Origin: Vishniacozyma victoriae
Taxonomy: Eukaryota > Basidiomycota > Tremellomycetes > Tremellales > Bulleribasidiaceae
Length of the DNA stretch: 64,000 bases
NCBI GenBank assembly: GCA_017654735.1
Contig: JADPYG010000004.1
Span: 186,001-250,000 of the forward strand
Direction of reading: 5' to 3'
Shown: positions 10,023 to 22,010 of the stretch, piece by piece
How positions within the stretch are numbered: the first letter of the stretch is position 1
How the letters are laid out: every line of letters starts with the position of its first letter
The notes under the pieces: model-generated
What the model was told of the DNA's origin: nothing
Databases searched by the model: none
Seen by the model: only the letters and a program-made list of their open reading frames with translations
Translations under genes and position numbers: made by a program

Positions 10023-10760
10023 GATGAAGATGGAGTTGTTGCAGTATACACTCAAATGGTCTCTGAGAGGATTGAGTGATAGTGATTGAAGAAGAGACAA
10101 ATTGGGAAGGTTTGATTTCTTATACCTGATTTCCAGGCAACGTGGAGCAGGCATGAAGGGAAGCACACTAATATCCCCAGTCTCCCTGGGAAAGCGGCAA
10201 TGAATGGATTCAGACTTACTATTTCACATACTCCATCCAAATAAGGGAAGTCTCAAACACCCCACCTGAATGGATACACCTTCCTGGCTTCTTGAGCCTA
10301 TCCTTATCCCTAGTATGAAAGGATGACTTGAAAGCAGGTGTGAATGGATCTAAATCATTTTTTCACATCAGCGTTTCCGTCAAGGGAATGAGTTGAGCGC
10401 TCCACCTGAATGGATGTGTTTGACAGGCTTGCTTAGTTGTCTCAGCCCCTAGTCTGAACGGAGCACTTGAACACTGACGTCAATGGGTGGAATTCAGTTT
10501 TTCTCATCGTTGTTACGGTCAATGGAATGAGAGAGAGCTCCATCTGAAAGGATGCGTTGCTTGAGCTTACTGACCCGTCTCAGCCCCTTGCTTGAATGGA
10601 TCACTGTGAGCGGCATTCACCAGTTCTCATGACTGGCTGGTCGATAGCTCTGCTCACCATCCCGTGATCTCCAGGATCTTCGGCATCGACGGGATGGGAC
10701 CCCTGCCTTGGGGCGGACCGACTCTTCGATATACGTCTGCATATCACTCTACAATAACGA
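10023..10760. other. intergenic region between orphan gene 3 and the MFS permease
   Basis: Contains the promoter of orphan gene 3, dominated by the 138-140-bp degenerate repeats, and the 3' flank of the permease (10620-10760), in which I see nothing further. Confidence 0.5.
10258..10660 (-). repeat. three degenerate tandem repeats of about 139 bp carrying the family A element
   Basis: The element core CACCTGAATGGAT occurs at 10263-10275 and 10403-10415, and a diverged copy CATCTGAAAGGAT at 10541-10553, so the period is 140 then 138 bp. Between cores the same order of words recurs: TGAAxGGA..ACTTGAA, TTTTTCACATC or TTTTTCTCATC, and TCAAxGGAATGAG. The units are clearly diverged, so this is an old duplication or a constrained array rather than a recent satellite. 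It is the upstream region of the gene starting at 10022. Confidence 0.65.
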
Positions 10761-12689
10761 CTAGATTATCGATTTCCCATCACCCTCCTCGGATGGACTA
10801 GAAGCACCTTCTTCGTCGACGACCTCGGATGAGTGGGCCCGTCTTTCGTCCCGTTTGGTAAGCACGAGGACCAAAGTAGTCCAGAAGACTAGCGATTAGC
10901 AGAAAGCAGTGGCCATGGGTGAAGTCGCAACTCACTGAGGAGAACCTGGAGAACGATCGAATAGGTGAAACCTTTCTGAGCGTTGGGGAAGGAAACGGTT
11001 TTCCAAACAAAGTTCGGGGCGATAGCTTGTAGGACATATGCGAAGTCATTTCCTGCCGCTACCAACAGTGCTCGTTTCTCCAAATCTCCTGCACAGATCT
11101 CGTTAATCCACGATAGAATCAATGGGCCAGCCAAAGTCTAGCATCAGCGACCGTAGTAACCCCCCAGGATAAGCACTCACGCCCATGTTGAATAGCCAAT
11201 ATATCGCGTAGTGTCCCTTGATACTTCGGTATAAAGGTGTTACTTTGAGGACGATCCCGCTGATCAACATGACCACGGCGCCAAAGTAGATGATCGGCCA
11301 CCTGCGACCTCTGAGTGGGCCGTCCGATATCCACGCGCCGATTAAGGCTGATACGATGAGGATGGCGGTACCAGGTAGCGGAACTGTTATGTCAGCATAC
11401 ATACATACCTTGGTCTTGATGAACTTACGCTGATTGATCTCGGAAACGCTGTACGTCACACCTGGAACTGGTGCAGGTTCGGCGTTGAACGATTTCAGCC
11501 AATACGACATGGGACTCTGGATGATGCCGTTATTCCAGATGACATATAAAAGAGCTAGATCCTCAGTGTTGACAACAAACTTGGACGTACGTAGTACATA
11601 GACATGCCAAGAACTGAAAAGGCGCTTGACCTTGGCCTTGGACCAATCTTCTCGTCCGCTCTTTCCGTGATTACTGACTCGGTCGGCAGCAAGTTGGAAC
11701 TCCTATATCATCAGCACTTTACCTTGTAAGCTGACAAACCTCTTTTGAGAGCCACCAAGGAGCATTCCCTTGGAGCGGCATATCCGGTAGGAAGAAGAAG
11801 CCCGCGACGGCTATCGGAATAGTGATGATTGCATCAATGATGAACAACCATCGCCATCCAGCCAGACCTTGTACGTTGTGTAGATCGGTATATGCCGCAG
11901 CTTGGAGGAACCCAGAGAACATTGAACCGATGGAACCAGAGATCCAGAAGATGACGGATCGTTTGCCAAGTTCCCGAGGAGTGTACCAGGATCCAACTGA
12001 TCATGAGCTTTGCGTCGTGGGTAGTTAACTCACGGATCATATGCGCAGCTGGATAGAAACCAGATCTATTGTCAGTTCCGTTGAAAGTGGATGGATGGTG
12101 GGTACTTACTCAAACAGTCCGACCAGGAACCGTAATGCGTAGAGTGACTGGTAATTCGTCACAGCATACGATCCGAGGGTTGCGATACCCCAGCCAAACT
12201 CGAGCTGTCGTCAGTGCTCGTCGACACTTTAGACTTACCCCACACAAGACGTATCGAGGAGGAACCCTTGTCAAAAGTAGATTCACCGGAATCTGTCCAA
12301 TAACATAGCCGACCGTCCAAATGGTAACCGCAGTAACGAGCTCGTTTCCATGCATGCCAAGGTCTTCCTTCATACCACTGAAGAACTGGAATCAGTCGCA
12401 CCCAATCAAGCCTGACTTACAGCATTGTTGATGTTCTGTTGGTCTAAATTCTTCAAGAAGTAACCGAGCTGATCGTCAGTGATAGCCGCGGATACTGACT
12501 TACAGAGCAAAGCGTGAGCAAGACCGCATCTACCTTGAACAGCATCCGTCGTTCAGCCCGAGGCAGGTCCCATGTGTCCCATATCCGGCCCTTCCATGTG
12601 TCTCTGATCACTTCCCCAGCTTCCTTCTTGAGTTCTGATGAACCGGACTCGGGGTCGGCACTGGTTTGCGGAAGCGTATATGCAGACAT
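10761..12689 (-). CDS. MFS permease of the anion:cation symporter family (pantothenate/allantoate type)
   Basis: A plasma-membrane major facilitator permease of the DAL5/FEN2(LIZ1)/SEO1 group. The ATG at 12689 opens a hydrophilic N-terminus (MSAYTLPQTSADPESGSSEL). After several introns comes the group signature YFLKNLDQQNINNA, then FFSGMKEDLGMHGNELVTAV and WTVGYVIGQIPVNLLLTRV, close to the pantothenate transporter branch. Further transmembrane parts are GWRWLFIIDAIITIPIAVAGFFFLPD and, near the end, FWTTLVLVLTKRDERR. The stop is at 10761-10763 after an acidic tail (VVDEEGASSPS..GKSII). About nine introns are visible. The substrate is uncertain: vitamins, small carboxylates or allantoate are all possible. 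It sits between family A genes without an obvious link to them. Confidence 0.88.
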
Positions 12690-13591
12690 TTCCTGTGGTT
12701 GATAATAATCATCCTAGATGTCCGTATATAACGCATTCTTAAGGATCAAGTCGGCTCGCATTGGTGATGTGGTATGGCAACAGATACAAGGCTCGAGAAC
12801 GCAATGTGACGCATGTTGCTAATCTGATTATGGTACGTGCTATCTATTGCGACAGATGTATAGTGTGAAGACGTAATACTCGGTGATGCACTTTTGGCGA
12901 ATCTAGTAGTTTCGGAGAACGCCGAAATAACGCAAGCAAGGAAGGACCTACGGCGCGTTCCATGGATGGCGTAACGATTGTTACAAGCCTAAGGCATACG
13001 CGGAGGAACATGCTCGTACATCGCCTTTCTTGCATGGGACATCAGAATATCGTCGATTCGACCCTGAATCAGCAAAATCGGTCGACCATTGAGGACAACC
13101 CTTTCAGACAGTCGTTGATCAAAGGACAGTGGGCCCAGACCCTGTTCTTCCTGAACTCAAGGGATTGGCTGTCAAAGGTAAAAATTCGATGTCTCTCACA
13201 AGGGCGTCACAAGAGATACTTTGGATGGGGGTAAAACATGGAGGTCAGAAAGGGGAACAATGTGAATACCTCAAGCTTGTGCCGTGTAAAGCGCAAGGAC
13301 CAAGAAAAACTGCGCAGTCGGGGCAAAAGGAGGATTCGGCCAACGAGCCTAGTAACACGGAAGTCTCCCAGAGCACTTTCCTGCTCTGGGAACTGGTGAT
13401 CCTTGAAACAATTCGTCCTTTGCGAGGTGGAAGACGCTGTGGCTCTTTTCCGTACCAATTTTAAGGTCAGCTTGAGGTCACAAACCTGCTAACGGAATTC
13501 TTTTCCCATGCCCCTCTCTTACACTATTCATTGTCAGACATCCTTCCCTGTAGAAACTCTTCACCTCAATCACTTCAGCTCCTCAAACATC
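12690..13591. other. divergent intergenic region MFS permease / orphan gene 4
   Basis: The permease promoter lies on the left and the orphan leader on the right. A perfect 10-bp hairpin is at 13366-13391. A weak relative of the family A element (TCCTTTGCGAGGTGGAAG, 13416-13433) lies about 160-175 bp before the ATG at 13592. Other ORFs here look non-coding. Confidence 0.45.
13366..13391. repeat. perfect 10-bp inverted repeat
   Basis: TCCCAGAGCA and TGCTCTGGGA are separated by a 6-nt loop, about 200 bp upstream of orphan gene 4. It could be a protein-binding palindrome or a leader hairpin. Confidence 0.6.
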
Positions 13592-14248
13592 ATGCCTCCT
13601 ACAACAAATGACACCAATGGGTACACCGCCAAAGTAATTATTACTCCTTCCAACCCTGGGCCAAAGATCTGGAAGCACAGTCTTGCTCCCGGGGACACTG
13701 CTGAAACACTTCACCCCCGAATCTGCGACATTGAAAATCGAGAGTATGGACTCTGTGACACCCTTCACTACTATGATCCAAATCACACGCCAACAATATC
13801 CGCAAGAGACTCGCATGGAGAAAGCATTTCCCCCTCTCCAAGTATCAAATCTCGCACACATGCTGAGCTGTGGCTGCACAATCAGCCAATCAAGGTTGCT
13901 CCCGAGGAAACCATTGCTTGCAAGACAGAAGAAGGATCATGGAATTATTTCAATCAGCCAAGCCACTCAGATAAATCCGTGTGGATCATGCCAGCCAGCT
14001 TGACCGTCGGTCGTGTCGAGGGCCGCTCCAGATTATGTTGTCATGTTGGTCCCTCTGACACAGTCGAATGTATACTGTACGACCCAAATGGCAAAAAAAT
14101 ACGTACCGAACCATTACTCCCAGGAACAGGTTGTCAATTCACAGGCACCTCTCTTATCAACACTGGCGTCCCGCCTCCATCTGCCACGGCTATATATGAA
14201 AATAAGGCCAGTCAGATGTCCGGCACAAGGAATAGCGGGGTTGCGTAG
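13592..14248 (+). CDS. orphan family A protein 4 (unknown function)
   Basis: A protein of about 218 residues from the ATG at 13592 (MPPTTNDTNGYTAKVIITPS); the frame is open upstream to 13508, but the leader looks like 5' UTR. No intron is visible and no known domain is recognised. It has two beta-like halves: the N-terminal half has YTAKVIITPSNPGPKIWKHS, and the C-terminal half has WIMPASLTVGRVEGRSRLCC followed by SDTVECILYDPNGKKIRTEP. The second half fits the family A pattern of R/K..G.....(hydrophobic)..D..G..I..P. It converges with the next gene. The upstream element is only weakly conserved here. Confidence 0.66.
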   Translation: MPPTTNDTNGYTAKVIITPSNPGPKIWKHSLAPGDTAETLHPRICDIENREYGLCDTLHYYDPNHTPTISARDSHGESISPSPSIKSRTHAELWLHNQPIKVAPEETIACKTEEGSWNYFNQPSHSDKSVWIMPASLTVGRVEGRSRLCCHVGPSDTVECILYDPNGKKIRTEPLLPGTGCQFTGTSLINTGVPPPSATAIYENKASQMSGTRNSGVA

Positions 14249-14631
14249 TGATTGCTGTGGTGAACGAGGAATGTGTACAAAAATGGAAGTTTGGTGTGTG
14301 GCAGGTCGAGTAGGAGATGGGACTGTAGCATATGAACAGCCTGCTGAACCATGGGGGAGAGTGAGCAATGTTGTGCCATACTGCAACGCTTTTTGATGGA
14401 GTAGTCCTGCCAGTGATTGAAGCAGTGATGAGAGGACTAAGGATGCAAGCCGCCGATGTCTGTTCTAGCGTTCTCATCACGTACAGTATCTGACGATTCA
14501 ACAATGATCTTCCTTCAGCCTACATCTAATAACATACACTGCAGTCCATCCTACCCTTCATAGCCAATCCTTGTCCTTTTTTATACCAAGACTCCTCGTC
14601 TTCAATCATCAATCCCATATGTTGCCTTCCC
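14249..14631. other. convergent intergenic region
   Basis: The 3' flanks of two convergent orphan genes. TGTACAAAAATGG (14274-14286), a UGUA-starting word, lies about 26 bp past the stop of gene 4. Nothing else stands out. Confidence 0.4.
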
Positions 14632-15117
14632 TCAGCCTCCGGCCGTGGTGGGTGGGGGCGATTGCTCAGGAGTCGGCAATTGGTCCTCAGTCGACTGCTG
14701 TGGGGCGAGTGTTGCACCGCACGTGATATGAGTATGCTGAATTGGGTTCCTCCTGGCGTAAGCCTCAAAGCCGGGGTCTGCTTCACATTCAAACCAAGAA
14801 TTTGCACCAACTCGGCCTACAAGTGTGGGGCGGAGTTCTGCTTGAGGATTGTCCAAGACCGACCAGATGTAAAAGCCTTTACTACGGTCCGCAGGATCGA
14901 CACGTGCGACTACCATATCCAAATTGTCATGGACTGTGGTTTGGTAGAAAACCGGCCCAGTATTGCCGCCAGTGCGTGCACGGAAAACGCCAATTTGTGG
15001 GAGGACGGATTGCGAGACAGCGGACGGCTGGGTACCGGTAGTTGAAGGTGCCTGCCAGGTTTGCTGACTGGCGGAGGATTGCTGACCGTCTTGTGTTTGG
15101 TTTGTACGTGATGCCAT
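14632..15117 (-). CDS. orphan family A protein 5 (unknown function)
   Basis: A 161-residue intronless ORF with an ATG at 15117 (MASRTNQTQDGQQSSASQQT). The first 45 residues are Q/S/T-rich and disordered. The core runs GVFRARTGGNTGPVFYQTTV, NLDMVVARVDPADRSKGFYI and GRVGANSWFECEADPGFEAY, a compact aromatic/beta-like block. The end is P/T/Q-rich. No known domain is recognised. One copy of the upstream element (15404-15420) lies 287 bp before the ATG in the expected orientation. It is convergent with orphan gene 4. Confidence 0.66.
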   Translation of the reverse strand: MASRTNQTQDGQQSSASQQTWQAPSTTGTQPSAVSQSVLPQIGVFRARTGGNTGPVFYQTTVHDNLDMVVARVDPADRSKGFYIWSVLDNPQAELRPTLVGRVGANSWFECEADPGFEAYARRNPIQHTHITCGATLAPQQSTEDQLPTPEQSPPPTTAGG

Positions 15118-15983
15118 ACTGTAGTATTGTTCCTGTGAATTGCCTGAAATGATGTGATCTTGACAAAGCGTGTCGAATGGAAATGAACGGGCGCAAAGGC
15201 TATGCTATGAAAGAGACCCTCAGAATCTGTGCCTTCTGCTGAAAACGCTTTTTCACACATGGCTTTGCAGCAGCGTCATAAAAAAACTGTAATCAACCCG
15301 ACAAGAGTCAGCCACACAATGGAGCTGTGATGGAATGGTGTTTCATGCACATAATGCACTGCGAATAACCTTGGTCTTCGATCTAAAATGGGAAAATCTG
15401 CTTGCTCCACTTGAATGGATATACCCTTTCAAAGTTTAGCCGCCACCTCTGCAAAGGATAGTTTCTCCTCTATGGCCAGACCATTTCAATGGACCATCGA
15501 CTTTGACGCAGTGACTCCTTGAATCAAAAGAACTCCAAACGCCATCTTGCCCGATCTGTGCTGCGGGTCTCCCACGTATCCCTGACCTCAACGGACGTAT
15601 AAGGGGGTCCAAACGGGAGGTTGTCAAAGGAAATAAGCCAGAGCACCCGGGCCTCGAGCCATAGTCAGGAGTCAGCCCCAGAGCGCAGAGTGACTATTGA
15701 TGTGAAACTACATTACGGCGGCCTGACTGTTGATAGGCGCTTTCCGCAGGCCTTCCACGGAGGGGTGAGACTCCGCAAACCCAGCGAGTGATCCTTTGTA
15801 GTCCGAATTACCAACAGAATTCTGAATGTCCAAAAATCCCAGCTCCAAGGTATGTTAGACTGCATCGTAATTGACTCACTCTCACTTTCTCATTCCTCTC
15901 TTAATCATACGATTCTCCAAAAGCATTGCCACCACCATTTTATCGCCACCCGCATCACATCACATCATCCACATACACACACC
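15118..15983. other. divergent intergenic region between two orphan genes
   Basis: Holds the element at 15404-15420 for the minus-strand gene and, next to the plus-strand gene, a C/A-rich leader (15885-15983). I find no clear element copy for the plus-strand gene. Confidence 0.45.
15404..15420 (-). promoter_or_regulatory. family A upstream element, copy at orphan gene 5
   Basis: GCTCCACTTGAATGGAT differs at one position from the best copy at 8351-8367 and lies 287 bp upstream of the ATG at 15117. Confidence 0.5.
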
Positions 15984-16839
15984 ATGGCACCTAAGAGCTC
16001 GAGAGGCACTCAACAGTCCGTAAAGTCCGGACGCTTGAGTGCATGGCAAGACACATGGATGAAGCCCCAGCTTGACATCGAATACGAAGAGCGGGTCACG
16101 ACGATCATCGAGGACGGTGATACGATGATGCGACTTCGGCCTCACATTGCCTTGCGTCGACAAGGGACTCAGGGATCAATCCCCTCGGAGATCAAGCACT
16201 TTATCGATCCCAAAAAGTTACCCAGATTGCACTATGATTCTGAATCACTTTATGTCCCCCAGGGGCCCGAGGTGCCCCCAAGCGAGGCCGACCTTAGAGC
16301 AGTCAACTGGTCACCGCACGATCGATACCGATTGAAGCAAGGCGAGTCCGTCACTTTCGACGATCCTCGTGGCAATCCGTGTACCTTGTGTCCCATCGAC
16401 GCCGGCGAATTCGTGGAGATTGTACCGCAGAGTATTGCGGTCCTTCGACCCGATCCACGGATCGCATCGATCGCATCGCAAAGCGAGCGAGCGAGAGGAC
16501 GAGGTTGACGACTTTTTGCACGTCTTGCCACTGATCGATGACCCGCCGGTGACTTTGTACGGTCCCAGACCGCAGAGGCCCCTTGGCCATACAATTGACT
16601 TCGGGAAACCTCTTACTTGGGTGAATGGAGAAGTCCAAAGACTTCTAGAGCCGATCAATACCAACCGCTTCATCGACACGCCCTCAATCCGAAGCATAAG
16701 TGAGGCGCCCCTCTCCGTGACGACCAAAACTCCAACTACACGTGGATCCGCCCTAGCCGCGACCCGAGCGGCTGCGGTATCATATCGGGCAACGACCCGG
16801 GCCTCTGCGCGAACCAAGACAGAGGATCCTCTTGAGTAG
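15984..16839 (+). pseudogene. orphan family A protein 6, apparently frameshifted at a GCGA repeat
   Basis: The ATG at 15984 (MAPKSSRGTQQSVKSGRLSA) opens 174 codons ending in TGA at 16506-16508. The frame shows the family pattern YRLKQGESVTFDDPRGNPCT and GEFVEIVPQS. From about 16480 a second frame takes over without a break in coding character (DEVDDFLHVLPLIDDPPVTL, GHTIDFGKPLTWVNGEVQRL) and stops at 16837-16839. The switch lies at AAAGCGAGCGAGCGAGAGG (about 16478-16497), three GCGA units. One unit fewer would put both frames in register. So this is either a recent slippage mutation, an allele-variable tract, a sequence error, or a gene that truly ends at 16508 with an old remnant behind it. 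No known domain is recognised. Confidence 0.6.
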
Positions 16840-17128
16840 TGAAAGACGGCCGAGGCAAATGTGTATGTTGCGGGGAGTACTGATTGTTAAGAGTGTGACG
16901 AATCGATTAGCGGGTTGACAGGAATTGAGGAAGAAAACTCGGTGATCTGGTTGTGGGATTAGCGTATTCAGCTTTGATGTCGCGATGTACCGCTTGATCA
17001 CCTATGGTCATCACGTTCCAATTGACAGCGCCCGGCAGACTGGCCCTTGAGCATAATCGGAGTACATCACTGAAGTATGACAAGTAAAATAACCAGTCCC
17101 AATCCAAAACCCGCAACCAACATCTATT

Positions 17129-19722
17129 CTAATCAATCAAAGCGCCCTTCCTCCTACCCAATTCCACCTCCTCACCCTTCCTGACCGACGCCGTACCCTT
17201 GTGCAAGAAAGGAATCATCCCAGCAAACGTCATCCCCCTTCCCCGTTGCGCACCATGTGCCCCGGGTCCTGTATATTGAAGTACTTCAATGGGAGGATTC
17301 AAGCGTGGCCATGATACGTATGAGATTCCCTATTTCATCAGCTCTTTCCCACAAGTCAATGATGGTATGTAAAAAAGCTTACATTACCCCAGATATATGT
17401 TCCTGAGAATAGGGCTAGGGCGAACCAGAGGAAGATGAATGATGTTATTGATAATCCTACTCATTAGCTTATCACATATATAGCAACGATGGAAGCTTAC
17501 CAGAAGTCCTAGGTAGAGTGATCGCGCAAAAGATCATGGCAAGTGCGAAAGCGAGGACGTAAGGCATCTAATCATTAGCTTCCCCTTCTTTCTCTTTCCC
17601 TCCGTTCCCGTTCTCCTTTCTCCCTTCCTTTCGAGTGGGTGAATCTCAAAGAACAAGAAAAAAACTCACAGCCCTCATAACCAAAGGCCTAGTATCCGTC
17701 AATGGCGGAATCCCACCCCTCTTAGCAACCCAAGCTCCAGTGAGAATATCATACGAATCCTGTCGATCTCCATCAAAGAAATTATTCTTGACATATCTCA
17801 TGACTGAATTATAACCGTCATTGAGTGCTCCGACGTGAGATCGTTTACCGGTACGCGTGTAGTCGGATTTCAGGGCTCCTGTACCTGCGTAGGCTGTTGA
17901 TACTGTATCTCCGTGATCTGCCCATACTGCCTATTAGCTTGACTTTTCAAACAAAAAAAAATGAAAGTGGAAGAGGGACATACCATGCCTGAACATTGTC
18001 ATGAAGTTCTCGTGATCCTCAATCGATTCTTTATGGGACAAGATCCCTACAGCCCTAAATTGCCTATTCAACATCCACCTGCCCAGAGCACTTTGCGTAA
18101 CATTAGTCCTATCGAGACAATCCATACAATTCGTTCTAATCACCCCATTCTGCTTGGCAAGCACCTTAACTTCTCCAGCACCAAGTCCATTCAATCCAGT
18201 AGATTGTGAATGATACCATCCGATACTATCAAGCGCAGGAGTTAATCGATCGATCAATACGGATATCCTGTCGAATCGCATTTTACGACATTCAGTATGG
18301 AAATCGAAGTACAAGTAATGGGCTTTTTCAGCAATGATGGGATCGGAATCTCGGGCAGCGTGGATCGCTTTTTCGAATGCTTCTTTTACGGGCAGTTCGT
18401 GGCCTTTGTGGTTTACTAGGTTGACGTGGTAGACGGATTGATAGATTTGGATCTGTTGGTGGAGGTGGAGTTTCATCGCGGATTGCTGATAGTGAGCTAA
18501 GTGATGAAGTACAGGAGTTGCTAGCTTACCGTTTCTGGGATATCCATAATCTGTAGATCCGGCTTGTATCGCAGGTTATTCACCTCTGCCCAGAATACAG
18601 GAACACTTCCTCTGGTCTGGACATAACTTAATTTCTCCCTTCCATCGACTCTTCCCCTACTAGGATTCTGGCCGTTGGCGGGGAGAGGATCGAACAAGAC
18701 GATTTGCTCGGTCTCGTTGTTATTGGCAGTTTGGCCGTTTACGTCGATTCCTCGGGTGAAGTATCTTGTACCGGCTCTGTACCTTGATCGACGGGAGATG
18801 AGGAAGAAGAGCAGTTCTCGGTTGTTGACAGTTGATGATTTGAGGTCGACGGCTGGGAGTGAGCTTATTACTATGACCGGCTGGTGCAAGCTTACATCCG
18901 TAAACGATAGGTAGGATAAATCGACTCAACTACTTGTCAGCTACTTCGCTGGAGGACAACGACTTACATCGGCATTACCCGTCTGAGTCGAATCAATCAA
19001 TCTCCCCATCAAATACTTGTTCCAAAAGAACCGATCATCCGCCCTCTTCCATAATGGCTGTTTACCAACTCCCTCTCCTGCTTCCTCCTGCTCCCTCTGC
19101 CTCTGTAACGAATTGGTGAGATCAACACCGTGGGAGAACCATAGTTTTCCACCCTTCAATCCAGACTCGACTAAGGACAAAAGTTCTTTCTCTACTGGAT
19201 GGTTTAGGATAGTAGCGGAGCTGGAGAGGGGAGAGAGGGGGAGTAGACGGTAATCTGTCGCGAGGTAGATTGGCTGGTTCAAAAGTCGGCACGCGTTTGT
19301 TCGGCCCGTGATAATAAGCAAAAAGTCGGCTATTCATCAGCTCTGCCCAAAAGTGATGCTAGGAGCTTTACTAGTAGCTAGACTCAAGATTCCAATAATT
19401 CCATAACAAGGAATGACCTTCTCCTTCCCATATGGTATTTCACCAGTTGCTACTTGTTAGCTCATTCATTTCCCAAAAACACGACAGCTACCATTCAACG
19501 ACATCTGTCCCGTGCGACGATCGATATGCAGTGTCTCCCTAGCATCTTTCTCATTCCCAAGACTAGGTCCGTCGAGTGTGTGACTAGCCTGAGGAGCTGA
19601 AGATGGCTCGAATACGTAGCTCGCATTTGAGATATAAAGGTTGAGAGTCTCGTGTAGCTGCTTGTCAGCTTCGTCTGTCTTCGGAACGTTTAGCTTACGG
19701 GTAGACAATTGAGGTTAGGCAT
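17129..19722 (-). CDS. SAC1: SAC1-type phosphoinositide phosphatase
   Basis: An ER/Golgi membrane lipid phosphatase that removes phosphate from PtdIns4P and related lipids. The ATG at 19722 (MPNLNCLP) is spliced to [20 protein letters not shown]. Later exons give the Sac domain, with the catalytic CX5R motif in [20 protein letters not shown] (exon near 18050-18170). The C-terminus has two hydrophobic segments ([18 protein letters not shown] and [19 protein letters not shown]), the usual Sac1 membrane hairpin. It ends at 17129-17131 after a basic tail ([11 protein letters not shown]). About ten introns are present. It shares a 279-bp divergent promoter with PCNA. Confidence 0.94.
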
Positions 19723-19873
19723 CGTGTATAGTATGAGGAAGGGAATATAGATACTGTAGCTGTTGCTGCCTACTCTGCTGTCTACGCTGTCTATGACGTT
19801 CACGTGCACGGGCCCTCTAAGAGAGTGATAAGGAATCAGATATATACCACTTTAAATCCACGTCATTCCCCTC

Positions 19874-19879
19874 ACGCGT
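19874..19879. promoter_or_regulatory. MluI cell-cycle box (MCB) in the SAC1/PCNA promoter
   Basis: ACGCGT is embedded in CACGCGTCGCG, with a further TCGCGTT about 30 bp on. It lies 123-128 bp upstream of the PCNA ATG. MBF-type factors bind such boxes at G1/S genes in fungi, and PCNA is a standard target. Functional use here is inferred. Confidence 0.55.
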
Positions 19880-20001
19880 CGCGTCTCTACCCTCTCTCCT
19901 AGTCGCGTTATTTCCTCATATCCCTCTCTCTCTCTCTCTTGTATTCAATCAATCAATACTACACTCTTCTACCCCTACCACTACCACTCACACACACCAC
20001 A

Positions 20002-21549
<1,548 letters not shown>

Positions 21550-22010
21550 ACGAAGGAATTATCAGGTCATTTGTCACTTTCTCCAAAGGGGTTATATGTT
21601 GCTAGATTGCTCTTCTAGGTTACTTAGGTTAGGTAGACCACGTTCACCTGGGAAATATCATGAATCAAGTTTCAATACGCGTATTTCCTAACCTATCCAA
21701 CCATTACCCCAATACAAGTCATCCTTCCTAGTGAGAGAGGGAAGGTTTGTTTGAGTATAGATGCAGACAGAGGCTTGTGAAGTGGAGCAAGAGCGAAGAG
21801 AGATTAAATTCGTACATTATAAACAAAAGCTCGTTCGTAATCGTAATATCCAAACACCAAACAAATAATCAAGAAATCCAATAGTAAAAACCAAAACCAA
21901 TATTGTCCATATTTGACCTGATTTCCTCCCAATAAACCTTATATACTTCTTCTTCCCTCGCTCCGCTCGGATACCTCACACCTCACTCCCTCGCTACGCT
22001 CGGAGTTCGC
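21550..22010. other. convergent intergenic region PCNA/SPC7
   Basis: The 3' flanks of two convergent genes. Two copies of a TCGCT-CGCTCGG palindrome-like word lie close to the SPC7 stop (21957-21970 and 21986-22004). The rest is A/C-rich and unremarkable. Confidence 0.45.

Noticed and set aside
15852..15983. Upstream in-frame extension of orphan gene 6 (and similar ones at 13508, 50772, 52192, 10166)
   Set aside because: The extensions are C/A/T-rich leader sequence; the internal ATGs at 15984, 13592, 50913, 52306 and 10022 give the consistent starts.
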